Part shown: one piece after another, positions 17,080 through 26,095 of the stretch
How the letters are laid out: the number at the start of each line of letters is the position of its first letter
Numbering within the stretch: position 1 is the first letter of the stretch
The notes under the pieces: generated by a model
What the model was told of the DNA's origin: nothing
Databases searched by the model: none
The model's input: only the letters and a program-made list of their open reading frames with translations
NCBI GenBank assembly: GCA_050633465.1
Contig: JBOEGO010000022.1
Coordinates: forward strand, 14,883 to 78,882
DNA length: 64,000 bases
DNA from: UBA3069 sp050633465
GTDB lineage: Bacteria; Pseudomonadota; Alphaproteobacteria; Rhodobacterales; Rhodobacteraceae
Reading direction: 5' to 3'
Position numbers and translations under genes: made by a program

Positions 17080-18111
17080 ATGACACAGCCCGCAAACACA
17101 CAGCCCGCCAACGCACCGCTGATTGACCCGTTCCAGCGCGCCATTTCCTATCTGCGCGTTTCGGTCACCGACCGCTGCGATTTCCGCTGTGTCTATTGCA
17201 TGTCCGAAAACATGACATTCCTGCCGAAAAAGGAACTGCTCACACTCGAGGAACTGGACAGGCTCTGCTCCACCTTCATCGGCATGGGGGTGCAAAAGCT
17301 GCGCATCACCGGCGGTGAACCACTGGTGCGCCGTGGCATCATGACCTTTTTCAACGCCATGTCGCGCCATTTGGACAGCGGCGCGTTGCAGGAACTGACC
17401 CTCACCACCAACGGCTCGCAACTGGGCCGTTTCGCCAGCGATCTTTACGCGGCTGGTGTGCGGCGGGTGAATGTCTCGCTCGACACACTGGATGAGGCCA
17501 AATTCGCGCAAATCACCCGCTGGGGCCGCCTGAAACAGGTGCTGGATGGCATTGATGCCGCCCAAACTGCGGGGCTGCGGGTCAAAATCAACGCCGTCGC
17601 GCTCAAGGATTTCAACGAAGAAGAGCTGTTCACCATCCAGTCATGGTGCGCCGAGCGCGACATGGACCTGACCTTTATCGAAGTCATGCCCATGGGCGAC
17701 ATCGGCAACGAGGACCGGATCGGCCAATACTGGTCGCTCAAGGACCTGCGCAGCCGCCTTGCCGAACGCTTTACCCTGACCGATCTGACGGAACGATCCG
17801 GCGGTCCGGCGCGCTATGTGCGCCTCAATGAAACGGGTCAGAAAATCGGCTTTATCACGCCGCTGTCACATAATTTCTGCGAAAGCTGCAACCGCGTGCG
17901 CATCACCTGCACCGGCGAAATCTATACCTGTCTGGGGCAGGAAGGGCACTCCGACCTGCGCGGCCCCCTGCGCGGCTCAACCGATGACAGCGTGCTGCAA
18001 AACGCCATCCGTGCCGCGATTGAACTGAAACCCAAAGGTCATGATTTCGACTATTCCCGTCAGGATGTCGCCGGCCGCGTCTCGCGCCACATGAGCCACA
18101 CCGGCGGCTAA
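17080..18111 (+). CDS. moaA: GTP 3',8-cyclase (molybdenum cofactor biosynthesis)
   Basis: A 343-residue radical SAM enzyme that with MoaC converts GTP to cyclic pyranopterin monophosphate, the first step of Moco synthesis. The SAM cluster motif is CDFRCVYC near residues 31-38. The second C-terminal 4Fe-4S cluster is in NFCESCNRVRITCTGEIYTC. The protein ends in the catalytically important double glycine (HTGG). Full length. Moco is needed by the molybdenum hydroxylase at 39574-42284. moaC and other mo genes are not nearby. Confidence 0.96.
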   Translation: MTQPANTQPANAPLIDPFQRAISYLRVSVTDRCDFRCVYCMSENMTFLPKKELLTLEELDRLCSTFIGMGVQKLRITGGEPLVRRGIMTFFNAMSRHLDSGALQELTLTTNGSQLGRFASDLYAAGVRRVNVSLDTLDEAKFAQITRWGRLKQVLDGIDAAQTAGLRVKINAVALKDFNEEELFTIQSWCAERDMDLTFIEVMPMGDIGNEDRIGQYWSLKDLRSRLAERFTLTDLTERSGGPARYVRLNETGQKIGFITPLSHNFCESCNRVRITCTGEIYTCLGQEGHSDLRGPLRGSTDDSVLQNAIRAAIELKPKGHDFDYSRQDVAGRVSRHMSHTGG

Positions 18112-18610
18112 CCCGTTGACTGCGCAGGCAATATTCCCCTGCAACACACACGCGCCACCCGTGCCCTTGGCTCCGCCATCGCAGGCGCGCCGATCGTTGC
18201 CCTGACCGTCTGGGCGCATGTGGCATTTGTCAACGGCACCGCCCTGACCATGGGCCAGGATCCGATGGCACCGTCGCTGCCCCTCACCAACCTACACCTG
18301 CTGATCGACCCGGTTTGGCGTGCTGCGCTGCTGGTGCCACCTCTCTGGCTGCTGGCCATGCTGTCAGGCCCCTGGCCACTGCGGGTCTTCTCGGCGCTCA
18401 CATTGCTGGGCGGCTGGGCTGGGCGGCTGGTATCGGGTCGCCGAATCACAGGCTAGCAGCTTCGCCTCTCATTTCGGCAACACATGGCGCAGCAAAGAGG
18501 CCTTTAACGCACTCTTTTACCACAGCCCGCAAACACCCGCCCGCATGGCCCTGTCATTGCTGGCCTATCTGGCCCTGCTCTCGCGCCTGAATCGCCGCCG
18601 ACCCAACTTT
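18112..18610 (+). pseudogene. disrupted membrane-protein gene downstream of moaA
   Basis: In the moaA frame (stop at 18111) an open frame reads AGAPIVALTVWAHVAFVNGT, LIDPVWRAALLVPPLWLLAM and VFSALTLLGGW, then fails at 18456. Removing one copy of the 13-bp tandem repeat at 18405-18430 joins the frame to ...GGWYRVAESQ..., SKEAFNALFYHSPQTPARMA and LSLLAYLALLSRLN, giving one protein with about four membrane segments. No ATG is in frame at the 5' end (only CTG 18139 or GTG 18220), and no stop occurs near the natural end. It is therefore a decayed gene of unrecognised family. The end coordinate is approximate. Confidence 0.65.
18405..18430 (+). repeat. 13-bp perfect tandem duplication causing a frameshift
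   Basis: GCTGGGCGGCTGG occurs twice back to back (18405-18417 and 18418-18430). Deleting either copy restores one continuous reading frame through the membrane pseudogene. Confidence 0.9.
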
Positions 18611-18640
18611 TTCTTGGAAAAAATACTCCCGCCGGAGGCT
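18611..18640 (+). repeat. dispersed intergenic element with AATACTCCCGCCGGAGGC core
   Basis: A TTC...GGAAA stretch leading into AAATACTCCCGCCGGAGGC, in a gene-free gap. Related copies are at 31841-31871, 36698-36720 and, inverted, 45328-45358. Confidence 0.5.
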
Positions 18641-18711
18641 CCCGTCCCAACAGGATGTCCCACCACCAGCCCCGAAACACAAACCGCACCGCCAAAGGCC
18701 CCGCGCGCGGC

Positions 18712-18735
18712 GGCCCCGCCCGCCCAAGCGGGGCC
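18712..18735 (-). terminator. GC-rich hairpin downstream of the M20 amidohydrolase gene
   Basis: A perfect 8-bp inverted repeat GGCCCCGC / GCGGGGCC with an 8-base loop, 16 bp beyond the stop of the minus-strand gene at 18751. No T-run. Confidence 0.35.
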
Positions 18736-18750
18736 TTGCCACCTGTCACT

Positions 18751-19917
18751 TTACCCCAAAGGCATGCGTTTTTCAGCAATCTCGGCCCACCAGGAACAGC
18801 CCGCCGGTATCGCCTCGTCGTTGAAGTTATATTCGGGGTGATGCACCATCGCCGTGTCGCCATTGCCAACCAGAATATAGGCCCCCGGGCGCTCCTCCAG
18901 CATGAATGCAAAATCCTCGCCGCCCATGATCAGCGGGGCCTCGTCACAGGCCCCCGATACCGACCGCGCCATCTCGGCGGCAAATTCGGTCTGCGCCCCG
19001 TGGTTCACCATCACCGGATAGTTGCGCGTGTAATCCAGCGTCGCCGTGGCACCAAAACTGGCCGCGATGCCCGATACGATCTTGCCCAGACGTTCCTCGC
19101 ATAAATCCCGCATTGCGGGGCTTAACGTGCGCACCGTGCCCTTCATCGCCACGCGCTGCGGGATCACGTTGAACGCCTTGGAACTGGATTCGATGGATGT
19201 GATCGACACCACCACATTTTCCACCGGATCGGCATTGCGCGCCGCAATGGATTGCGCCGCCGTCACGATATGCGCCGCCACCAGCGTGCTGTCGATGGTT
19301 TCATGGGGTTTCGCGGCGTGCCCGCCCAATCCCTCGACGTTGATTTCAAAAATATCCGTGGCGGCGAAAAACGCCCCCTCACGGATGGCAAAAGTGCCCG
19401 TTGGCATGCCGGGCCAGTTGTGCATGCCGTATACTTCCTGCACGCCGAACCGCTCCATCATGCCATCCTCGCACATCTCGCGGCCACCGCCGCCGCCCTC
19501 TTCGGCGGGTTGGAAAATCACCACCACAGTGCCGTCAAAATTGCGGGTTTCGGCCAGATATTTCGCCGCGCCCAGCAACATCGCCGTATGGCCGTCATGG
19601 CCACAGGCATGCATCGCCCCATCGGTTTTCGAGGCATAGTCCAGCCCGGTTTGTTCGTGAATCGGCAACGCATCCATATCGGCGCGCAACCCGATGACCT
19701 TGCCCGAACCCTGCCCGCGCCCCTTGATCACACCGACCACACCGGTGCGCCCGATGCCGGTCACCACCTGGTCACAGCCGAAATCGCCCAGTTTTTCAGC
19801 AACCACCTTGGCGGTGCGCACCGTATCAAACAGGATTTCGGGATGTTCGTGCAAATCACGACGCCATGCGGTGATTTCGGCCTGCAATTCGGCGAAACGA
19901 TTCTTCACGGGCATCAT
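18751..19917 (-). CDS. M20D-family amidohydrolase (N-acyl amino acid / hippurate hydrolase type)
   Basis: A 388-residue zinc carboxypeptidase-fold amidohydrolase. The metal-binding motif HACGHDGHTAMLLGAAKYLA lies near 100-120, the catalytic Glu in QPAEEGGGGGREM near 137, GLGGHAAKPHETIDST marks the dimerisation domain, and MGGEDFAFMLEERPGA is near the C-terminus. These are signatures of the M20D group (aminoacylase, hippuricase, IAA-amino acid hydrolase). Intracellular, no signal peptide. AAAGGAGGG precedes the first of two ATGs. It follows the ArgE-like gene by 24 bp in a run with an ABC ATPase, so it probably acts on imported peptides or N-acyl amino acids. Confidence 0.9.
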   Translation of the reverse strand: MMPVKNRFAELQAEITAWRRDLHEHPEILFDTVRTAKVVAEKLGDFGCDQVVTGIGRTGVVGVIKGRGQGSGKVIGLRADMDALPIHEQTGLDYASKTDGAMHACGHDGHTAMLLGAAKYLAETRNFDGTVVVIFQPAEEGGGGGREMCEDGMMERFGVQEVYGMHNWPGMPTGTFAIREGAFFAATDIFEINVEGLGGHAAKPHETIDSTLVAAHIVTAAQSIAARNADPVENVVVSITSIESSSKAFNVIPQRVAMKGTVRTLSPAMRDLCEERLGKIVSGIAASFGATATLDYTRNYPVMVNHGAQTEFAAEMARSVSGACDEAPLIMGGEDFAFMLEERPGAYILVGNGDTAMVHHPEYNFNDEAIPAGCSWWAEIAEKRMPLG

Positions 19918-19941
19918 GCGCCCTCCTTTTATTTCAGATAG

Positions 19942-21096
19942 TTATAGACGGTCCAGCAGGTCGCGCATGAATGCCTCGCCTGCCTGAAACTGCGTGATTT
20001 CGATATATTCGTCCGGCTGGTGCGCCTGTTCGATATTGCCGGGGCCACAGACCACAGCCGACAGCCCACGCCGCTGGAAATACCCGGCCTCGGTGCCATA
20101 GCTGACCACATGGCTGCCGTTATCGCCGGTCAATTGGCGCACCAATGCCTCGGCCTCGCTGGCGGGGTCCGGGCGCAAACCGGGACCGTTGAATTTCTCA
20201 CTCAGCTCTATGAAACAGCTTGGCTGGATCGCCTTCATCTCTGCCTCGATCCGCGCCACCTCGGCACGCACGCGGGCCTCCCACTCTTCGGGGCTGTCCC
20301 CCGGCACCAGCCGGACCGACAGCACGAAATTGCAATCCTTGGCGGTGATGTTATGGGCGGTGCCACCGCTGATCACGCCGACATGCACATTGGTCCATGG
20401 CGGATCAAACATCGCATCCCCGGGGCGCGGCGTTGCCGCCATCGCCTCGGCGTTCATGCGGTTGGCCCAGTCGATCAGCTTGGCCCCCTCCATGATCGCA
20501 TTCACCCCGCGATGCGCCAGTGACGAATGGATCTCAAACCCGCGCAAATGCACATCCCATGCCGCGCCGCCCTTGTGGGCGCTGACCGCCTGCATCTGCG
20601 TCGGCTCGCCGATGATCGCGGCGCTGGCGCGGGGGAAATGCGGCAGGGCATCCTCTAACAACGGGTCCGCGCCGATCAGCCCGACCTCCTCGTCATAGGT
20701 CAGGGCCAGTTGCAACGGGCGAGTGACGCCGCGGTGCTGCGCCTCGACCATGGCCCAGATCGCCAAGGCATCAAATGATTTCATATCACAGCAGCCACGG
20801 CCAAAATATTTGCCGTCGGCTTCGGTCACGACAAACGGGTCGGTCGCCCAATCCTGACCATCCACCGGCACCACATCCGTGTGGCCCGACAAAACCAGCC
20901 CGCCATCGACCCAGGGGCCGGCATGCGCCCACAGCCCCGCCTTGGGTTCGTCGGCATGGATATGGCGATAGGTCTTGACCCCGTGACCATCCAGATAATC
21001 CTGCACCCAATCAATCAGCGGCAGGTTGCTATCGCGCGACACGGTGGGAAACCCCACCAGTTTTTCCATTATTTCGTATGGGGTTAAGCGATCCAT
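19942..21096 (-). CDS. argE: acetylornithine deacetylase-like M20 amidohydrolase
   Basis: A 384-residue M20 hydrolase matching alphaproteobacterial ArgE (N-acetylornithine to ornithine plus acetate). Metal-site motifs: LVLSGHTDVVPVDGQDW, GRGCCDMKSFDALAIW, TYDEEVGLIGADPLLED, plus IGEPTQMQAVSAHKGGAAWD and AGYFQRRGLSAVVCGPGNIE. The ATG at 21096 is used; a GTG directly before it (21099) is possible. It sits between an ABC ATPase (3-bp gap) and a second M20 enzyme, so a catabolic role on imported acylated amino acids is as plausible as arginine synthesis. Confidence 0.87.
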   Translation of the reverse strand: MDRLTPYEIMEKLVGFPTVSRDSNLPLIDWVQDYLDGHGVKTYRHIHADEPKAGLWAHAGPWVDGGLVLSGHTDVVPVDGQDWATDPFVVTEADGKYFGRGCCDMKSFDALAIWAMVEAQHRGVTRPLQLALTYDEEVGLIGADPLLEDALPHFPRASAAIIGEPTQMQAVSAHKGGAAWDVHLRGFEIHSSLAHRGVNAIMEGAKLIDWANRMNAEAMAATPRPGDAMFDPPWTNVHVGVISGGTAHNITAKDCNFVLSVRLVPGDSPEEWEARVRAEVARIEAEMKAIQPSCFIELSEKFNGPGLRPDPASEAEALVRQLTGDNGSHVVSYGTEAGYFQRRGLSAVVCGPGNIEQAHQPDEYIEITQFQAGEAFMRDLLDRL

Positions 21097-21099
21097 CAC

Positions 21100-22944
21100 T
21101 TAGTATCCGCTGTCAGTTGTCAAAACCATATGGCCGGGGGATACCTCGCGGTATGCGCTTGGCGCGGCCTTGTATTCCACGGGGTGTATCGGCGATGGGA
21201 TCGGTTTGAAATTCAAATCCTTTTCCGATTTGCGCTGGCGCGGGTCAGCGATGGGGACCGCCTGCATCAGCGCCTGCGTATAGGGGTGCTGCGGGTTTTC
21301 AAACACCGCCGCGCGTGGCCCCATTTCCACGATCCGGCCCAGATACATCACCCCCACATCATGGCTGACCCGTTCGACCACCGCCATATCGTGGCTGATA
21401 AACAGAAACGACAGCCCCAGTTCGGCCTGCAATTCCATCATCAGGTTCAACACCTGCGCCTGCACAGATACATCCAGCGCCGAAACGGCCTCGTCTGCGA
21501 CGATCAGTTTCGGGTTCAGGGCCAGCGCACGGGCAATCGCCACCCGCTGGCGCTGACCGCCCGACAATTCATGGGGAAAGCGGCGTTTGAAACTGCGCGG
21601 CAGTTCGACCCGGTCAAACAGCATATCCACCCGCTCCTGCAACGCCTTGCCCTTGTGGGTGCCATAATTCCACATCGGTTCGGCCACCTGATCGGCCAGC
21701 GACATCTGCGGGTTCAGCGATGCAAATGGATCCTGAAACACCATCTGCATGTCCTCGCGGGCGCGGTGCAACCCTGCCCCGTCCAGCGACAGAATATCGG
21801 TGCCCCCCAATGTCACCGACCCCGACAGCGGGTCCACCAGCCGCAACAGGCTGCGCCCGACGGTGGATTTGCCACAGCCCGATTCCCCGACCAGCGACAG
21901 GGTGCGCCCCTTGTTGATGGTAAAGGACACATCCTCGACGGCATGCACATTGGCCACGGTGCGGCGCAAAAACCCGCCCTTGACCGGAAAGCGCGTGATC
22001 AGGTTTTTCACCTCTAACAGGGGGGAATCCGTGCCCTTGATCGGCATCGGCGTCACATTGTCCGCCCCGAACATGCGCATCGGCTCGGGCAGCGCCTTGC
22101 CGCGCATCTCGCCCAATCGCGGCACGGCGGCCAACAGGGCCTTGGTGTAATCATGCTGCGGGTTTTCGAATATTTCCTCGACCGTGCCCTCTTCTACCTT
22201 ATTGCCGCGAAACATCACGACCACGCGGTCGGCCATCTGCGCCACCACCGCCATATCATGGGTGATAAACATCACCGCCGTGCCGGTTTCGCGTTTCAGC
22301 CTGTCCATCAGGGCCAGAATTTCGGCCTGAATCGTCACATCCAGCGCCGTGGTCGGTTCATCCGCAATCAACAGGCGAGGCGCACAGGCCAGCGCCATGG
22401 CGATCACCACGCGCTGACGCATCCCGCCCGACAATTCATGCGGATACTGGTGGATGCGCCGCTCTGCTTCGGGGATGCGCACCTCGCGCAGCAACTCCAA
22501 TGCACGGGCCTCTGCCTGTTTTTTGGTCATTCCCTTGTGAACGCGCAATCCTTCGGTCAATTGCCGCCCGACGGTAAACACAGGGTTCAGCGCCGTCATC
22601 GGCTCCTGAAAAATCATGCCGATTTCATTGCCGCGAATCCCGCGCATTTCGGCTGCATCAGCGGCGGCCAGATCAATTTCGCCGCCCGCCCGGCGGTCAA
22701 ACAGCATCCGCCCGCCCGCTATTTCACCACCGCCGTATTCCACCAACCGCATCAACGACAGGCTGGAAACCGATTTACCAGACCCCGATTCCCCAACAAT
22801 ACAAACGGTTTCACCCGAATTGATGGTGAATGACACATCCTGCACACCCAGCACAGGCCCGTCCTTGGTTTGAAACGACACCCGCAGGTTTTCGATACGG
22901 GCAATGGGCGTTGGCTCTGGCGCTTGGGGTGAGTCGTCCAGCAT
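21100..22944 (-). CDS. oligopeptide/dipeptide ABC transporter, fused double ATPase (DppD-DppF type)
   Basis: A 614-residue protein with two complete nucleotide-binding domains. First: GESGSGKS, LSGGMRQRVVIAMALA, LLIADEPTTALD. Second: GESGCGKSTVGRSLL, LSGGQRQRVAIARALAL, LIVADEAVSALD (Pro replaced by Ala after the Walker B Glu). Each is followed by the peptide-transporter C-terminal extension (YTKALLAAVPRLGE; YTQALMQAVPIADPRQR). It should power the permeases encoded divergently at 25031-27059. ATG 22944 is chosen over an upstream TTG because ACAGGA lies in front. First gene of the minus-strand ATPase-M20-M20 run. Confidence 0.92.
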   Translation of the reverse strand: MLDDSPQAPEPTPIARIENLRVSFQTKDGPVLGVQDVSFTINSGETVCIVGESGSGKSVSSLSLMRLVEYGGGEIAGGRMLFDRRAGGEIDLAAADAAEMRGIRGNEIGMIFQEPMTALNPVFTVGRQLTEGLRVHKGMTKKQAEARALELLREVRIPEAERRIHQYPHELSGGMRQRVVIAMALACAPRLLIADEPTTALDVTIQAEILALMDRLKRETGTAVMFITHDMAVVAQMADRVVVMFRGNKVEEGTVEEIFENPQHDYTKALLAAVPRLGEMRGKALPEPMRMFGADNVTPMPIKGTDSPLLEVKNLITRFPVKGGFLRRTVANVHAVEDVSFTINKGRTLSLVGESGCGKSTVGRSLLRLVDPLSGSVTLGGTDILSLDGAGLHRAREDMQMVFQDPFASLNPQMSLADQVAEPMWNYGTHKGKALQERVDMLFDRVELPRSFKRRFPHELSGGQRQRVAIARALALNPKLIVADEAVSALDVSVQAQVLNLMMELQAELGLSFLFISHDMAVVERVSHDVGVMYLGRIVEMGPRAAVFENPQHPYTQALMQAVPIADPRQRKSEKDLNFKPIPSPIHPVEYKAAPSAYREVSPGHMVLTTDSGY

Positions 22945-23195
22945 GGGGCATCCTGTCAAAGCGGTTGTAATGCCCTGACGCTACAGATGCGGCTGCACCA
23001 GTGTCAAACGGTCAACCCGAATCTTGCGGCTTGGCCTCGCGTCACCCAATGGCAAGGCTTGCTTTTTTTGATCATTAGGTTTGGAATGGATGCAACCGTG
23101 GGGGAAGCGGTGCAAAACCATGCGCCATTTGGCAGCGACAAGACGGCAACAGACCGTCTGCTCTGCCTTTATATCCCGCTCCACGGATGTATCAG

Positions 23196-23213
23196 CCGCG
23201 CCAACAGGCGCGG
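23196..23213 (+). promoter_or_regulatory. 5' leader hairpin before the peptide-binding protein gene
   Basis: A perfect 7-bp stem CCGCGCC-AACA-GGCGCGG, 10 bp before the AAGGAGA Shine-Dalgarno. It lies in the 295-bp divergent gap (22945-23239), which must hold promoters for both transport half-operons; I see no confident hexamer pair there. The hairpin could modulate mRNA stability or initiation. Confidence 0.4.
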
Positions 23214-23239
23214 TCCGACCAACAAGGAGAGCGAGAGAC

Positions 23240-24943
23240 ATGAAACTGAAAACCACCCTGCTGGGCGCTGCGGCGGCGTTTGCGATGGCCCCCGCGGCCA
23301 TGGCCGAACGCGGCAGCGACGGCAACGTCAATGTGATCTACTGGCAGGCGCCCTCGATCATGAACCCCTACCTGTCATCGGGCACCAAGGACATCGAGGC
23401 ATCCTCGCTGGTGCTGGAACCCATGGGCCGTTTCGATCCCACCGGCAAACCCGTGGCATGGCTGGCGACCGAAATTCCCACCGTTGAAAACGGCGGCGTT
23501 TCTGCCGATCTGACCTCTATCACATGGAAGCTGAAGGACGGGCTGAAATGGTCCGACGGCAGCGATGTCACATCTGCCGACATCGTGTTCACCGGCGAAT
23601 ATTGCATGCACCCCGAAGGCGGCTGTGCCCAGCTGGAAAAATTCGGCGGCATCAAAAGCATCGAAGCCGTGGATGCGATGACCGTCACCATCACCTTTGA
23701 CGAACCCAAACCATACCCCTACCTGCCGTTCATGGGCGCGGAATCCCCGATCCTGCAAAAGGCACAGTTTTCCGAATGTCTGGGCGCCAAAGCCCCCGAA
23801 TGCACCTCGGCCAACTTTACCCCCATCGGCACCGGCCCCTTTGTGGTGGATGAATTCAAACCCAACGACGTGATTTCCCTGTCGGCCAACGACACATTCC
23901 GCGATCCGGCCAAACCCGCCTTTGCCACCATGACCCTAAAGGGCGGCGGCGATGCCACCTCGGCGGGGCGCGCGGTGCTGGAAACCGGCGAATATGATTA
24001 CGCATGGAACCTGCAACTGGCCCCCGATGTCATCGCCAAGATGGAAGAAGCGGGCAAAGGCAAAACCGTCACCGGTTTCGGCACGCTGGTCGAACGGATC
24101 GAATTGAACCTGACCGATCCCAGCCCCGATCTGCCCGAGGGCGAGCGCGCCACCGCCAAACATCCGCACCCCTTCCTGTCGGATCTGAACGTGCGCAAGG
24201 CCCTGTCGATGGCGATTGACCGCAACCTGCTGGTTGAAATCGGTTACGGTCAGGCCGGTCGCCCGACCTGTAACCTTGTGTCGGCCCCCACCGTTTATGC
24301 ATCGCCCAACACCGATTGCATGACGCAGGACATTGACGGCGCCAAGGCGCTGCTGGAATCCGCAGGCTATGTCGACAGCGATGGCGATGGCATCCGCGAA
24401 AAAGACGGCGTGAAACTCTCCGTGGTCTACCAGACCTCGACCAATGCCGTGCGTCAGGATTTTCAGGCGATCATCAAGGAATGGTGGGGCGAAATCGGCG
24501 TTGAAACCGAACTGCGCAACATCTCCGGTTCGGTGTTCTTTGGTGGTGATCCGGGTTCCCCCGACACCTTCCAGAAATTCTATGCCGATGTGGAAATGTA
24601 TGCCAACAACTTCCCCGGCACCGACCCCGAAGGCTATCTGGCGCAATACACCTGCGACAAGGCCCCGCGCCCCGAAACGCAGTGGCAAGGCCAGAACATC
24701 AACCGTTTCTGCGATCCCGAATATGACGCGATGATCGAAGAGCTGGCAAAAACCGGCGAAATCGACAAACGCGCCGCATTGGCGATCCGTTTGAACGAGA
24801 TGCTGACCAAAGACACCTATACCATCCTGCCGCTGGTGGACCGTGGTCGGGTGTCCGCCCACTCCAACAGCCTTGGCGGTGTGGACCTGAACACATGGGA
24901 TTCCGAAATCTGGAATGCCGCTGACTGGTATCGCATGAAATAA
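23240..24943 (+). CDS. ABC transporter substrate-binding protein, peptide family (SBP_bac_5)
   Basis: A 567-residue periplasmic binding protein of the DppA/OppA class. Signal peptide MKLKTTLLGAAAAFAMAPAA, cleaved after AMA. The mature start NVNVIYWQAPSIMNPYLSSG and WLATEIPTVENGG, LKDGLKWSDGSDVTSADIVF (family signature), FLSDLNVRKALSMAIDRN and a C-terminal VSAHSNSLGGVDLNTWDSEI are typical. It has paired Cys residues (EYCMHPEGGCAQL; CLGAKAPECTS). ATG 23240 is chosen for the AAGGAGA at -10 and the signal peptide; the frame is open further upstream. It delivers ligand to the permeases encoded next. Ligand unknown; the linked M20 enzymes suggest peptides or N-acyl amino acids. Confidence 0.94.
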   Translation: MKLKTTLLGAAAAFAMAPAAMAERGSDGNVNVIYWQAPSIMNPYLSSGTKDIEASSLVLEPMGRFDPTGKPVAWLATEIPTVENGGVSADLTSITWKLKDGLKWSDGSDVTSADIVFTGEYCMHPEGGCAQLEKFGGIKSIEAVDAMTVTITFDEPKPYPYLPFMGAESPILQKAQFSECLGAKAPECTSANFTPIGTGPFVVDEFKPNDVISLSANDTFRDPAKPAFATMTLKGGGDATSAGRAVLETGEYDYAWNLQLAPDVIAKMEEAGKGKTVTGFGTLVERIELNLTDPSPDLPEGERATAKHPHPFLSDLNVRKALSMAIDRNLLVEIGYGQAGRPTCNLVSAPTVYASPNTDCMTQDIDGAKALLESAGYVDSDGDGIREKDGVKLSVVYQTSTNAVRQDFQAIIKEWWGEIGVETELRNISGSVFFGGDPGSPDTFQKFYADVEMYANNFPGTDPEGYLAQYTCDKAPRPETQWQGQNINRFCDPEYDAMIEELAKTGEIDKRAALAIRLNEMLTKDTYTILPLVDRGRVSAHSNSLGGVDLNTWDSEIWNAADWYRMK

Positions 24944-24950
24944 TGCCTAA

Positions 24951-24977
24951 GGGGGCGGGCTGTTACGGCCCGCCCCC
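24951..24977 (+). terminator. strong stem-loop between binding protein and permease genes
   Basis: A perfect 10-bp stem GGGGGCGGGC / GCCCGCCCCC with a 7-base loop, 7 bp after the binding-protein stop and 53 bp before the permease start. No T-tract follows, so it is likelier an mRNA-stabilising or partial-termination element that raises binding-protein over permease expression than a full terminator. Confidence 0.6.
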
Positions 24978-25030
24978 AATCCATTCGCCCCCTCAACACC
25001 CCAGACCCATAACCCAAGGCGTCCCCGCGT

Positions 25031-26095
25031 ATGCTTACCTTTACCATCCGACGGCTGGTGCTGTCCGTGCCGACGCTTTTGTTTATCAGTCTTGTGATAT
25101 TTCTTTTGCTGGAACTGGCCCCCGGTGATCCCATGGCGCAGGTTCCCCTGACCGTCCCGCCAGAAGTAAAAGAGAAAATGCGCCTTGCCCTTGGGCTGGG
25201 CGAACCGACCCATATCCGGTTTTTCAAATGGCTGGTGCGGTTTTTCTGGATCGAACCGCAGGTGTTCATCGACTGGATGACCACCAAATCGGCGCTGGCC
25301 GGTATCCTGCCCGATACCGATTTCTACACCCCATGCGGCGTGGGCGTGGCCGGCGAATGCGACCTGCGCATCCTGTCGTGGCAAACCCGTTCGCCGGTGA
25401 TGGATATCGTGGTGCAACGCCTGCCGCAAACCCTGTGGGTGGTCGGGCTGGCCTATATCGTCGGGGTGCTGATCGCCCTGCCCATCGGCATCTATTCCGC
25501 CTACCGCCAGTATTCGGTATTCGACCAATCGGGCACCTTTATCACCATGGTCGGGTTTTCGATCCCGCCGTTCTTTACCGGCCCGCTGCTGATCGTGATC
25601 TTTTCGGTCTATCTGGGCTGGTTGCCCTCGATCTATGACACCACGCACAGGGTCACGGACTGGGACAGCTTTGTGATCCAGTTCAAACAGATGATCATGC
25701 CCGTCATGGTGCTGGCACTGCAAACCACGGCGCAGATCAGCCGCTATATGCGTGCCTCTATGCTGGATAACCTCAATCAGGATTACGTGCGCACCGCCCG
25801 CGCCAAAGGCCTGTCAGAGGCGGTGGTGGTCATGGTCCACGTGTTGCGCAATTCCATGATCCCCGTGGTCACCGTGATTGCACTGGGGATGCCCGCCATT
25901 TTCGGCGGCGCCATCATCACCGAAGAGGTGTTCAAGGTGAACGGCATCGGCGCGCTGCTGATCGGCGCGCTGTTTGCCAATGACCTGCCCATGGTGATGA
26001 CCCTGACATTCATGTTCGCGATCCTGATCGTGCTGTTCAACCTGATCGCCGATATCCTCTATGGCGTGCTTGACCCAAGGATCCGCTATGACTGA
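25031..26095 (+). CDS. peptide ABC transporter permease (DppB type)
   Basis: A 354-residue inner-membrane permease with an N-terminal membrane anchor (LTFTIRRLVLSVPTLLFISL) and a BPD_transp_1 domain of about five further segments. The cytoplasmic EAA loop that docks the ATPase reads YVRTARAKGLSEAVVVMVHV. An insertion of about 90 residues between the first two membrane segments (residues 35-125) is longer than the classic DppB periplasmic loop and includes two Cys (YTPCGVGVAGECDLR). It partners with the permease that overlaps its 3' end by 8 nt. Confidence 0.93.
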   Translation: MLTFTIRRLVLSVPTLLFISLVIFLLLELAPGDPMAQVPLTVPPEVKEKMRLALGLGEPTHIRFFKWLVRFFWIEPQVFIDWMTTKSALAGILPDTDFYTPCGVGVAGECDLRILSWQTRSPVMDIVVQRLPQTLWVVGLAYIVGVLIALPIGIYSAYRQYSVFDQSGTFITMVGFSIPPFFTGPLLIVIFSVYLGWLPSIYDTTHRVTDWDSFVIQFKQMIMPVMVLALQTTAQISRYMRASMLDNLNQDYVRTARAKGLSEAVVVMVHVLRNSMIPVVTVIALGMPAIFGGAIITEEVFKVNGIGALLIGALFANDLPMVMTLTFMFAILIVLFNLIADILYGVLDPRIRYD

